Assembly (NCBI GenBank): GCA_001421095.1
Contig: LIIK01000003.1
Span: 1-52,620, forward strand
DNA: 52,620 bases
DNA from: Candidatus [Bacteroides] periocalifornicus
GTDB lineage: Bacteria; Bacteroidota; Bacteroidia; Bacteroidales; CAJPTX01
Direction: 5' to 3'
Shown: in pieces, positions 43,416-49,893 of the stretch
Layout of the letters: each line of letters opens with the position of its first letter
How positions within the stretch are numbered: the first letter of the stretch is position 1
Translations under genes and position numbers: made by a program
The notes under the pieces: model-generated
Told to the model about the DNA's origin: nothing
Database searches by the model: none
The model's input: the letters and a program-made list of their open reading frames with translations, nothing else

Positions 43416-43446
43416 TTTGATTCCACCGCGAAAGTAGCTATATTTG
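43416..43446 (+). promoter_or_regulatory. Promoter of the toxin-antitoxin operon
   Basis: TTTG (43416-43419), exactly 19 nt, TATATTTG (43439-43446): a full consensus. The start near 43453 supports the antitoxin ATG at 43470. Confidence 0.8.
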
Positions 43447-43459
43447 CGCAATTGTTAAA
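43429..43459 (-). promoter_or_regulatory. Probable S46 gene promoter overlapping the TA promoter
   Basis: Minus strand: TTTA (43456-43459), 19 nt, TACTTTCG (43429-43436); each box has one mismatch to consensus. It overlaps the plus-strand TA promoter almost completely. Confidence 0.5.
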
Positions 43460-43469
43460 GATCGCTACC

Positions 43470-43976
43470 ATGGAAACGGCATCGGTTGCCAAAGCAAGGG
43501 GGGGGGCGGTGGAAGAGAAACCCCAAGTAATCACCGCGAATAAACTGCGGCGCAACCTCAACGAGTACTGCGAGGCCGTGCGGGCTGGCCACACCGTGCA
43601 CATACGGCAGGGGAAGGACACCTTTGGGCTTGCCATGGCCAAGGCGGATGCGCCGCTCCCCGAAGGACGGCGCGTGGTAACCCGAGACGACGAGGTAGGC
43701 ATGCCGCTCATCCGAGTGACGGGCGGCCAATTCCGCAACAACATTCTGCTGTTCTGCGATATGCTCAGAGCTGGATTCGACGTGCAATTCACCTTGGGGC
43801 ACAGCACCTTCGAACTCGTCTTTGTGGAGGAGTATCTAGATCCCACATCTGAACTCTACTCCGCCATCCAGGAGGGGATAGATGACTCCCGCAACGGACG
43901 ATGCGTCTCCCTACCTACTCCAGAGGCCCTGCAGCAATATCTTGACCGGCTAAAGGCGAAAGCATGTACAGAGTAG
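43470..43976 (+). CDS. Antitoxin with duplicated Phd/YefM-like module
   Basis: Probable antitoxin and autorepressor, 168 residues from the ATG at 43470, about twice the length of YefM or Phd. Residues 20-54 (VITANKLRRNLNEYCEAVRAG and onward) look like a Phd/YefM DNA-binding module. Residues 82-116 (RVTGGQFRNNILLFCDMLRAG and onward) repeat it at a constant offset of 62 with no gap; 12 of 35 positions are identical and most others conservative. A C-terminal segment (about 125-165, SAIQEGIDDSRNGR) would be the toxin-neutralising part. It overlaps the toxin gene by 13 bp. The frame is open six codons upstream, but those precede or coincide with the expected transcript start. Confidence 0.82.
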   Translation: METASVAKARGGAVEEKPQVITANKLRRNLNEYCEAVRAGHTVHIRQGKDTFGLAMAKADAPLPEGRRVVTRDDEVGMPLIRVTGGQFRNNILLFCDMLRAGFDVQFTLGHSTFELVFVEEYLDPTSELYSAIQEGIDDSRNGRCVSLPTPEALQQYLDRLKAKACTE

Positions 43977-44248
43977 AACTCACCAAACGTGCCTACACAG
44001 ACTATATGGCTCTGGTGAAATCTCAACCGCCATCTGTCATCGAAAAAGTAGACTTCCTGCTGAAGCAATTGGCCAATTCACCCCGGAAAGGAATTGCTTC
44101 ACCCCATCCGCTCAAAGGCAACTGGGCGGGTCTGTGGGCTATACGGGTAACCCAGATGATTCGGATCGTCTACCAAATCCACGATAAGAGGCTGGTGGTA
44201 GAGGTAATCTCCATGCGCGGCCACTACGAAGGCCTGAAAAAGAGATAG
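43964..44248 (+). CDS. YoeB/RelE-superfamily mRNA-interferase toxin
   Basis: Probable ribosome-dependent RNase that stops translation when freed from its antitoxin. The 94-residue product has the family pattern: PRKGIASPHPLKGNWAGLW, AIRVTQMIRIVYQI and a terminal RGHYEG. Compared with E. coli YoeB, the Arg65 and His83 equivalents are present (AIRVT; RGHY), but the position of the catalytic Glu46 (PEPLK) is His48 here (PHPLK). A six-residue tail follows the RGHY motif. Translation is coupled to the antitoxin gene through the 13-bp overlap. It could be an active variant, another RelE subfamily or a weakened toxin. Confidence 0.85.
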   Translation: MYRVELTKRAYTDYMALVKSQPPSVIEKVDFLLKQLANSPRKGIASPHPLKGNWAGLWAIRVTQMIRIVYQIHDKRLVVEVISMRGHYEGLKKR

Positions 44249-44340
44249 AACCCTTCGGCGCACTGGAAAAGCCCAAAGAGCAACGCTACTACTAGGAACT
44301 ACGAAGCCAAAATCACGCTATTTCAGCGATCTCTAGGCTA

Positions 44341-44377
44341 AAACGCCCCGCAAGCCAGTAACCTGCGGGGCGTTTTA
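44341..44377. terminator. Bidirectional terminator between TA operon and pepC-like gene
   Basis: AAAACGCCCCGCA and its complement TGCGGGGCGTTTT form a perfect 13-bp stem with an 11-nt loop between two convergent transcription units. Confidence 0.85.
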
Positions 44378-44394
44378 CTGCGCAAACACCGCTC

Positions 44395-45588
44395 CTATAG
44401 CTTAAGCTTCTTGGCTATCTCCGCGGGGATACCCTTCTTGTTCACCATGATATCTATGGTCTTGTAGCGCACAAAGGCCTCCGAGGCGTAGAAATACCCC
44501 TTGTAGGGTCCGCTCGCTGTCCAGCTGTTCTTCACCTTGTAGTACTTATTGCCATTCTGATCTTTGGCAATGCCCACTATCACCATGCCGTGGTCATCGG
44601 TCGTTTCCCAATTGTCAAACGCCAGCTGGCGCATCTCCTGGGTAATTTTCTTCTCGGGTACAGGCCCATTGATTTCCGAAAGGGCCTTCTCTCTATCCTC
44701 CTTGCTCATCTCTGCCCACTTCAGCACCTCAGCGCCCGCCGTCTCTTCACCCTCCTTGGCAGGGATTACAGCCACACCCTTACGCCACTTGAAACCCTTC
44801 TCGCTCACATCGCTCCCCCAGGCCACCGGGTAGCCATTCTTCAGCGAATTGTCAATAATCGCCATCATCTCATCCAGTTGCACATTCCAGTCATCGCCCC
44901 GCCGCCAGTTGTCTGGTATCTCCACCTTGCAGAGCTGGTAGAAGGGGTGGTGCGTCCAAGAGGTGATGTAGGTGTAGTCATCCAGATTCAGCCCCAGGCT
45001 CTCCATGTAGCTCTTCGGGGTGTACTTCTTCCCCTTGTAGGTGAACTCTGTGGGTGGCACGCCCAGGTAGGCATTCAGTATGCCGTCGTACCCCCGCAGC
45101 CACGCAGTACTCAGGTGCTTGTTGCTATTCTCTATCACAGCATTCACGTAGGCCTTGGTTACGGCATCCAGCTCCCCATGCACGTGGTTGTCCTCGCCGT
45201 AGTTCAGCCCTTTGTACACCTCCTCGGGCACTATGCCGTGCTTGCGGAGCACCTCCACCACATCCTTGAACGAGCCGCCCCCGGCAAACTCCATCGTCCC
45301 GTGGTAGCGAACGTAGTCTACCGCCTTGTCGTGGTAGGTGTTCCGCACGATGAACATTTCAGAGAGGTCGTACTCCCCCTTCTTCATCCGCAGGAGTTCC
45401 GACTCGAAGAACCCCAACCCAGAGTAGCTCCAGCAGGTCCCCGCACGGTTCTGATCCTTTACCGAAGTGGTGGACACCGTAACCTCGTCGGTAAACTGGA
45501 ATCCCCCCTTCTTCTCCCCCTCCTGAGCCTGCAACGCACCGCCTGCCAACAGGGCAATGGTTGCCATAGTACAAACCAACCTTTTCAT
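44395..45588 (-). CDS. Exported C1B cysteine peptidase (PepC/bleomycin hydrolase family)
   Basis: Papain-fold aminopeptidase, 397 residues from the ATG at 45588. The N-terminus MKRLVCTMATIALLAGGALQAQ is a signal peptide, unlike the cytosolic PepC of lactic bacteria, so the enzyme should act in the periplasm or outside. The catalytic Cys is in NRAGTCWSYSG, the His in TTDDHGMVIVG and the Asn in YKVKNSW. The frame is open to 45639, but the extension is not signal-like. A promoter at 45665-45694 gives a leader of about 70 nt. With the M16 and S46 peptidases it fits peptide-based nutrition. Confidence 0.92.
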   Translation of the reverse strand: MKRLVCTMATIALLAGGALQAQEGEKKGGFQFTDEVTVSTTSVKDQNRAGTCWSYSGLGFFESELLRMKKGEYDLSEMFIVRNTYHDKAVDYVRYHGTMEFAGGGSFKDVVEVLRKHGIVPEEVYKGLNYGEDNHVHGELDAVTKAYVNAVIENSNKHLSTAWLRGYDGILNAYLGVPPTEFTYKGKKYTPKSYMESLGLNLDDYTYITSWTHHPFYQLCKVEIPDNWRRGDDWNVQLDEMMAIIDNSLKNGYPVAWGSDVSEKGFKWRKGVAVIPAKEGEETAGAEVLKWAEMSKEDREKALSEINGPVPEKKITQEMRQLAFDNWETTDDHGMVIVGIAKDQNGNKYYKVKNSWTASGPYKGYFYASEAFVRYKTIDIMVNKKGIPAEIAKKLKL

Positions 45589-45664
45589 ACCAATGTGAAA
45601 AAAAAAATTACAACTTGCGTATTGATTTAGCCGTTCCACGCACGGGCTTCTCTACCCGCGGGTG

Positions 45665-45694
45665 CAAAAGTAGTAATAATTCTCCACTTCCAAC
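45665..45694 (-). promoter_or_regulatory. Promoter of the pepC-like gene
   Basis: Minus strand: GTTG (45691-45694), 18 nt, TACTTTTG (45665-45672), the latter a full TAnnTTTG match. Confidence 0.65.
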
Positions 45695-45716
45695 ATCTCG
45701 CAAACCAGGCAATCCT

Positions 45717-45748
45717 ATTGTTTTTCTACATAATACCCACTAACTTGC
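45717..45748 (+). promoter_or_regulatory. Possible promoter of the lipid kinase gene
   Basis: ATTG (45717-45720), 20 nt, TAACTTGC (45741-45748), with mismatches in both boxes. The implied start near 45755 supports the ATG at 45796. Confidence 0.4.
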
Positions 45749-45795
45749 AGCCGAATTCACAGCTGCTACTAGCCACTATTCCCAAGCCAAAGACC

Positions 45796-46854
45796 ATGAA
45801 TACCACCGATTCGCCCCCCATTGCCCTGCTCATAGTAAACCCCCACTCGGGCCCCAACCACAAGCGGAGTTTCCAGTGGCTGCTCTACACCAACACCCGC
45901 CGAATACTACGCAATGCGGGGTATGAGGTGCGCATAGAGAAAACCCAATGCCCCGGCCACGCTACCGAATTGGCGCAACGTGCAGCTGCCCAAGGCGTAG
46001 GGCTAGTAATAGCCGCAGGGGGCGACGGCACTGTGAATGAGGTGGCCAAGGGACTGCTGAACTCTAACGTCCGGATGGCCATAATTCCTCGGGGCTCTGG
46101 CAACGGGCTAGCCCGCCACCTAACCATCCCGCTGCGCACCAGGGCGGCACTCCGCACAGCTACGGGTGGTACACCCATCCACATGGACTGCGGGCAGGCT
46201 GCCGGCATCCCCTTCGTCACCACGGCCGGCGTAGGCCTCGATGCGGAAATCGGGTGGGAATTCGCCAACCTCAACGGCAGGGGCATGCGGAACTACATAC
46301 GCGCCACCGCGGAGCTCTACTTTCGCTACAAACCCCGCACCTTCGAGCTAGAGGTAGACGGGCATCAGCTCCAACGCCGCGCGCTGCTGCTGACTTTCGC
46401 CAACGCCTCTCAATTTGGCAACAACGCCCTCATAGCCCCCACAGCCCGGGTAGACGACGGGCAGCTTACCCTTGTGGTGGTCCGCCCCTTCCCCAAGGTC
46501 GCCATCGGTTTCCTAGCTGCGCTGCTATTCCAAGGGCTGGTAGATAGAACTAGCTACGTGGAGACCATCAACTTCACCCGGCTGCGCGTACGGTGCAGCG
46601 AGGCAAAAGTACACGGGCACGTAGATGGAGAACCTGTTACGTTCCCTGGGGAATTCGGGGTGGAAATATGCCCCAGCGCCCTCCAGATGGTAGCCGGGTC
46701 GCAAGCCCCCGAGCTAACGGGCATCTCGCCCCGCCTCTTCCTCACCCCGCGCAATCTGGTGAAACGGATGCGGGCGGCTGGCATTGAGGGGCGCTTTGCT
46801 AGGCTATACGAACGGATTCAGAGCCAGGTCCAGCGAATCCAACGGCGGCACTAG
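45796..46854 (+). CDS. Diacylglycerol/lipid kinase family protein
   Basis: Cytoplasmic or membrane-peripheral lipid kinase of the DagK/YegS/sphingosine-kinase fold, 352 residues from the ATG at 45796 (MNTTDSPPIALLIVNPHSGP). The nucleotide-binding GGDGTVNEVAKGLL lies at about 75 and the PRGSGNGLARHL loop at about 100. A C-terminal beta-rich domain (about 135-290) holds the usual VDGEPV segment. The frame is open to 45718, but that part lacks family similarity and contains the putative promoter. The true lipid (diacylglycerol, ceramide or other) cannot be told; Bacteroidetes make sphingolipids, so a sphingoid substrate is possible. It is alone and ends at a shared terminator with hsp20. Confidence 0.92.
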   Translation: MNTTDSPPIALLIVNPHSGPNHKRSFQWLLYTNTRRILRNAGYEVRIEKTQCPGHATELAQRAAAQGVGLVIAAGGDGTVNEVAKGLLNSNVRMAIIPRGSGNGLARHLTIPLRTRAALRTATGGTPIHMDCGQAAGIPFVTTAGVGLDAEIGWEFANLNGRGMRNYIRATAELYFRYKPRTFELEVDGHQLQRRALLLTFANASQFGNNALIAPTARVDDGQLTLVVVRPFPKVAIGFLAALLFQGLVDRTSYVETINFTRLRVRCSEAKVHGHVDGEPVTFPGEFGVEICPSALQMVAGSQAPELTGISPRLFLTPRNLVKRMRAAGIEGRFARLYERIQSQVQRIQRRH

Positions 46855-46910
46855 TAGCCCCCAAGAGCCTAAAATCGCTGCCAGAGCCCTCCCATTGCAC
46901 TTGCAAAACA

Positions 46911-46951
46911 AAAATTGGGGGTCGAGGATTCGCTCCTCGGCCCCCCATTTT
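46911..46951. terminator. Bidirectional terminator between lipid kinase and hsp20
   Basis: An 18-bp near-perfect inverted repeat (AAAATTGGGGGTCGAGGA and TCCTCGGCCCCCCATTTT, one mismatch and one G-U pair) with loop TTCGC, between convergent genes. Confidence 0.85.
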
Positions 46952-46962
46952 CTACATCACGC

Positions 46963-47391
46963 CTACTTCACATCAATGCTCCTGCGCTGCTTGCGCGGAT
47001 CATCCTGCCGCTTGGGCAGCTGCACCGTAAGCACACCCTTGTCGTAGTTGGCCTGTATGCTCGCCTCATCCACCGAATCGGGCAGGGTGAACTGCTTGCT
47101 AAACTTCGAGTAGTTGAACTCCCGGCGCAGGTAGCTTTCGCCCTCCTTCCCTTGGCTTTCGCTCTCGCACTTCTTCTCGCAGGCTATCGTCAGCAGCCCA
47201 TCGTGCATATCCACATTGAAATCCCCCTTCTCCATCCCTGGAGCCGCCACCTCTATGGTGTACTCCTTCTCGCTCTCGCGGATGTTCACACTCGGCATGC
47301 TGAAATGCCCCAACTCGCTGTGCACCCTATCGGTTAGCCAATTGCTAAGACTTACAAACGGTTCGAATTCACCTCTTGCTACTGGTAACAT
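46963..47391 (-). CDS. Small heat-shock protein Hsp20
   Basis: ATP-independent holdase chaperone with an alpha-crystallin domain, 142 residues, cytoplasmic. The domain spans about 33-130: MPSVNIRESEKEYTIEVAAPGMEKGDFNV, a L-X-I type strand LLTIACEKK, the variable loop with SYLRREFNYSKFSKQFTLPD, and DKGVLTVQLPK, the usual consensus near the C-terminus. The start at 47391 is fixed by a strong Shine-Dalgarno site (TAGGAGGA, 47399-47406), suggesting high expression under stress. Confidence 0.95.
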   Translation of the reverse strand: MLPVARGEFEPFVSLSNWLTDRVHSELGHFSMPSVNIRESEKEYTIEVAAPGMEKGDFNVDMHDGLLTIACEKKCESESQGKEGESYLRREFNYSKFSKQFTLPDSVDEASIQANYDKGVLTVQLPKRQDDPRKQRRSIDVK

Positions 47392-47398
47392 CGCTGTA

Positions 47399-47406
47399 TC
47401 CTCCTA
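47399..47406 (-). promoter_or_regulatory. Strong Shine-Dalgarno site before hsp20
   Basis: TAGGAGGA with a 7-nt spacer to the ATG, identical in sequence and spacing to the site before the DUF4253 gene. Confidence 0.75.
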
Positions 47407-47589
47407 AAACTTTAGTTATCAATCCTCAATGCCCTACCCCACAGGGGCGGTCTCATCTAGGGGATAAGCCAAAAGCGTACCAAAGCGGACGAATCTGCAA
47501 AATTGACACAAACCCTCGCATCCGTATGCCATACTGTCGCAATTCAGGCAGTTGGACGCCCACGCGCACACCAGGAGCACCTTTAGCCC

Positions 47590-48564
47590 CTACTCCACCT
47601 GCGAAGCCTGGAACTGCTTGGGGTTCATCTGGTAGTGCCTTCTGAAGATTTCCGAGAAATGGCTCAAATTAGCGTAGCCGACCGTGTAACCGACCTCCGA
47701 GACCGTATAGCGACGGGATGCAAGCAGCCTCTTAGCCCACTCCATACGCTCGGCCATGGCGAACTCGGTAATAGATGCCCCCATTACGAGCCTGAAACAC
47801 CGTTGCAGCTTAGAAGGGCTCATACCCGCCATATTAGCCAGTTCTACCACGCTTGGCACCTGGGCGAGATCCTGTAGTATCCTTGCCCGCACCTGGAACA
47901 TGGCCTCCACATCGCGCCCATCTAGCCCCGTGAATTGCGCAGCACCTGCCCGTCGTTCTATTCGCTCTACGAAATACCCGAAAAGCTCTATCGATAGCCG
48001 GAGTAGCTCCAGCATCGCCCCCTGCCCCTCCACGCTCCGCCCTATGTTGGCTAGCACCACCGCCATCGCTGACGTTATAGTCTCGAAAAGGTAGAACGAC
48101 TGCCTCGAATGGAGAAGGCGCACCAGGTAGCAATCCCCACCCAGCAGCGGTTGCACACGTTCTCCATGGAAAGTCAGGGTCACATTCGTCAGCCAAACGC
48201 CTGGAGGTGTCCGCCACTCGGTGGGGATATGGCATGAGGGCATAAAGATCCCATCGAGCGTATCGATTCCTACAGAACGGCTCGACTCCCCAATAATCTG
48301 CTCATATCCTGCCGTGGTGTAGAATATTATGGGAATCCAAGGAGAGGCCTTCACGGGTCGCCGCACTAGCATCAGCGGCTCGTGGGTAAAGAAATGGAGG
48401 TAGTTCAGCGTAAGCCATTCGCACAGGGTATACTGCGAAAAGAATCCACGCCCCAGCATCTCGGGAAGTTTTACCTGGGTCCCCTCTACCGGCATCCCGA
48501 GCTGTCCGGCCACCATCCGCATCCAATCCTCAGGGTGCTCCACCGCAGAGAATTCAAGTACCAT
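47590..48564 (-). CDS. AraC family transcriptional regulator
   Basis: DNA-binding activator, 324 residues from the ATG at 48564. An N-terminal ligand or oligomerisation region of about 220 residues is followed by the two helix-turn-helix motifs at about 225-320: PSVVELANMAGMSPSKLQRCF, then RYTVSEVGYTVGYANLSHFS and the FRRHYQMNPKQF signature. The layout recalls PchR/YbtA-type regulators of siderophore uptake. It lies just downstream of the DUF4374/TonB receptor pair on the same strand, 122 bp away, with its own -7 box, so it may control that pair. This link is inferred from position only. Confidence 0.9.
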   Translation of the reverse strand: MVLEFSAVEHPEDWMRMVAGQLGMPVEGTQVKLPEMLGRGFFSQYTLCEWLTLNYLHFFTHEPLMLVRRPVKASPWIPIIFYTTAGYEQIIGESSRSVGIDTLDGIFMPSCHIPTEWRTPPGVWLTNVTLTFHGERVQPLLGGDCYLVRLLHSRQSFYLFETITSAMAVVLANIGRSVEGQGAMLELLRLSIELFGYFVERIERRAGAAQFTGLDGRDVEAMFQVRARILQDLAQVPSVVELANMAGMSPSKLQRCFRLVMGASITEFAMAERMEWAKRLLASRRYTVSEVGYTVGYANLSHFSEIFRRHYQMNPKQFQASQVE

Positions 48565-48579
48565 GCTGCCTATTTTTCG

Positions 48580-48587
48580 CAAAGATA
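48580..48587 (-). promoter_or_regulatory. Putative -7 box of the AraC gene
   Basis: TATCTTTG on the minus strand, 16 nt before the ATG at 48564. The -33 region (CTTC, 19 nt upstream) is weak. Confidence 0.55.
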
Positions 48588-48686
48588 GCGAATTTCAAAA
48601 CGTATCGAAGAGAACCGTTCTGGGCCTCCTTCAAGCTCTTCGGTTGCCCCAAAGCCCACCCATCGACCGAGAGCCCGGGCCATCTC

Positions 48687-49877
48687 CTACTCGAACGCCA
48701 GCAGGCTCGAGGGTACGCCCACCGCGGTTACCACAGGGCGCTGGCTGCACTCGCCCGTTACAGTGTTGTAGGTGTAGTAGCCCACTCCACCAGCGCAAGA
48801 CATCCCGAAAACAATGAATTCACGGTACTTTGCTATGGCGAACGAACCATTACTATCGGTTAGCGGAAGGTTAAGCTTCTCTATGGTCTTGTTCCAGAGG
48901 TCGATCTTCACTGGCTGGAAATCCTTCTGGAGAATATTGAACTCCTGGTCAGTAATCTTCAGGCAGCTGTAGACAATGCCCTCGCCAGCGTAGAAGAACT
49001 TGATGATGTACTGCCCCATGCCGGCCTGCCCTTTGATGGGAGTCTGCGAGAGGTTGAACAGGTAGTCCGCATCCCATTCATCACTCCCCTTTTTTATACG
49101 GATAAATCCCTCATTCTCAGCCTTGTTAAAATTATTCCCTGCGCTGTAGAAATATATATCCCCTCTTTCATCCACTATGGCATCGGAGTGGCGGAACAAC
49201 CCCACTACCCCCGTGCGGGCATCCTTTACCACCTTCTCCACCTTCCCCTCCTTAAGGTTCACTATGGCCACCTCGGCGCCTGTGCCTGGGTAGGGTGTGT
49301 GGGGCGTACTGAGCTGATTGAGCGCAACGTAGAGTTTCCCATCGCGAATCACATTACAGCCCAAATCGGGGTTGTTGTCCTGGGTTGCATAGGATGAAAG
49401 GTCTATCACCCCGACCTCGTCCAGATTCTGCGGGTTGAGGAGGGAGATTTTTCCCAACCCATGGAGCATCACATAGGCCAGCTCATCGCTCGCGAAATTC
49501 ACCTCGCCCGGCTGTGCCCCTTGCCCAAAGGTCTTACTACCCGCCTGCACCAGCTCGCCTTTTGTCCCTCGGGTGAACTTGTGGATCTTATCGCCAAACT
49601 TCCCCTCCGGGAGCAGCACGATATCCTTGTGGGCGAATAGGTAGCAGCCAAAGCCGAACTCGTAGCCTTGGCTATTGTCTGTGGTTTTAGCCGAAAGGTC
49701 AGAGAATGTGCCGAGATAGGCCGCCTTCTGGTCGAGGTAATGCACGTAGACGAAATGCTGGGTGTCTAGCACCGGCAAGGGATTCGAATCCTCCTGCTTC
49801 TGGCACGAATAGGCAGCTGCCAAAGCGCCCAATAGCCCAATGGCTAAAACGGTACGGCGAATGATGAATCGGTTCAT
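48687..49877 (-). CDS. DUF4374 surface lipoprotein, XusB-like
   Basis: Probable outer-membrane-anchored lipoprotein of the DUF4374 family, 396 residues. The signal ends in AAAYSC (Cys25, likely lipid-attached), followed by a QKQEDSNP linker. The rest consists of repeated short beta segments, in keeping with a beta-propeller. It is 16 bp downstream of the TonB receptor gene and surely co-transcribed. As I recall, XusB of Bacteroides thetaiotaomicron, which captures foreign ferric siderophores for the receptor XusA, is of this family; the gene pair here matches that layout. No XusC-like PepSY membrane protein is in the window. Confidence 0.87.
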   Translation of the reverse strand: MNRFIIRRTVLAIGLLGALAAAYSCQKQEDSNPLPVLDTQHFVYVHYLDQKAAYLGTFSDLSAKTTDNSQGYEFGFGCYLFAHKDIVLLPEGKFGDKIHKFTRGTKGELVQAGSKTFGQGAQPGEVNFASDELAYVMLHGLGKISLLNPQNLDEVGVIDLSSYATQDNNPDLGCNVIRDGKLYVALNQLSTPHTPYPGTGAEVAIVNLKEGKVEKVVKDARTGVVGLFRHSDAIVDERGDIYFYSAGNNFNKAENEGFIRIKKGSDEWDADYLFNLSQTPIKGQAGMGQYIIKFFYAGEGIVYSCLKITDQEFNILQKDFQPVKIDLWNKTIEKLNLPLTDSNGSFAIAKYREFIVFGMSCAGGVGYYTYNTVTGECSQRPVVTAVGVPSSLLAFE

Positions 49878-49893
49878 TGTACTATGGTTTTGA

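Noticed and set aside
44590..45630. A 346-codon plus-strand open frame antisense to the PepC-like gene
   Set aside because: No family features; the minus frame carries the full Cys/His/Asn papain motifs and a signal peptide.
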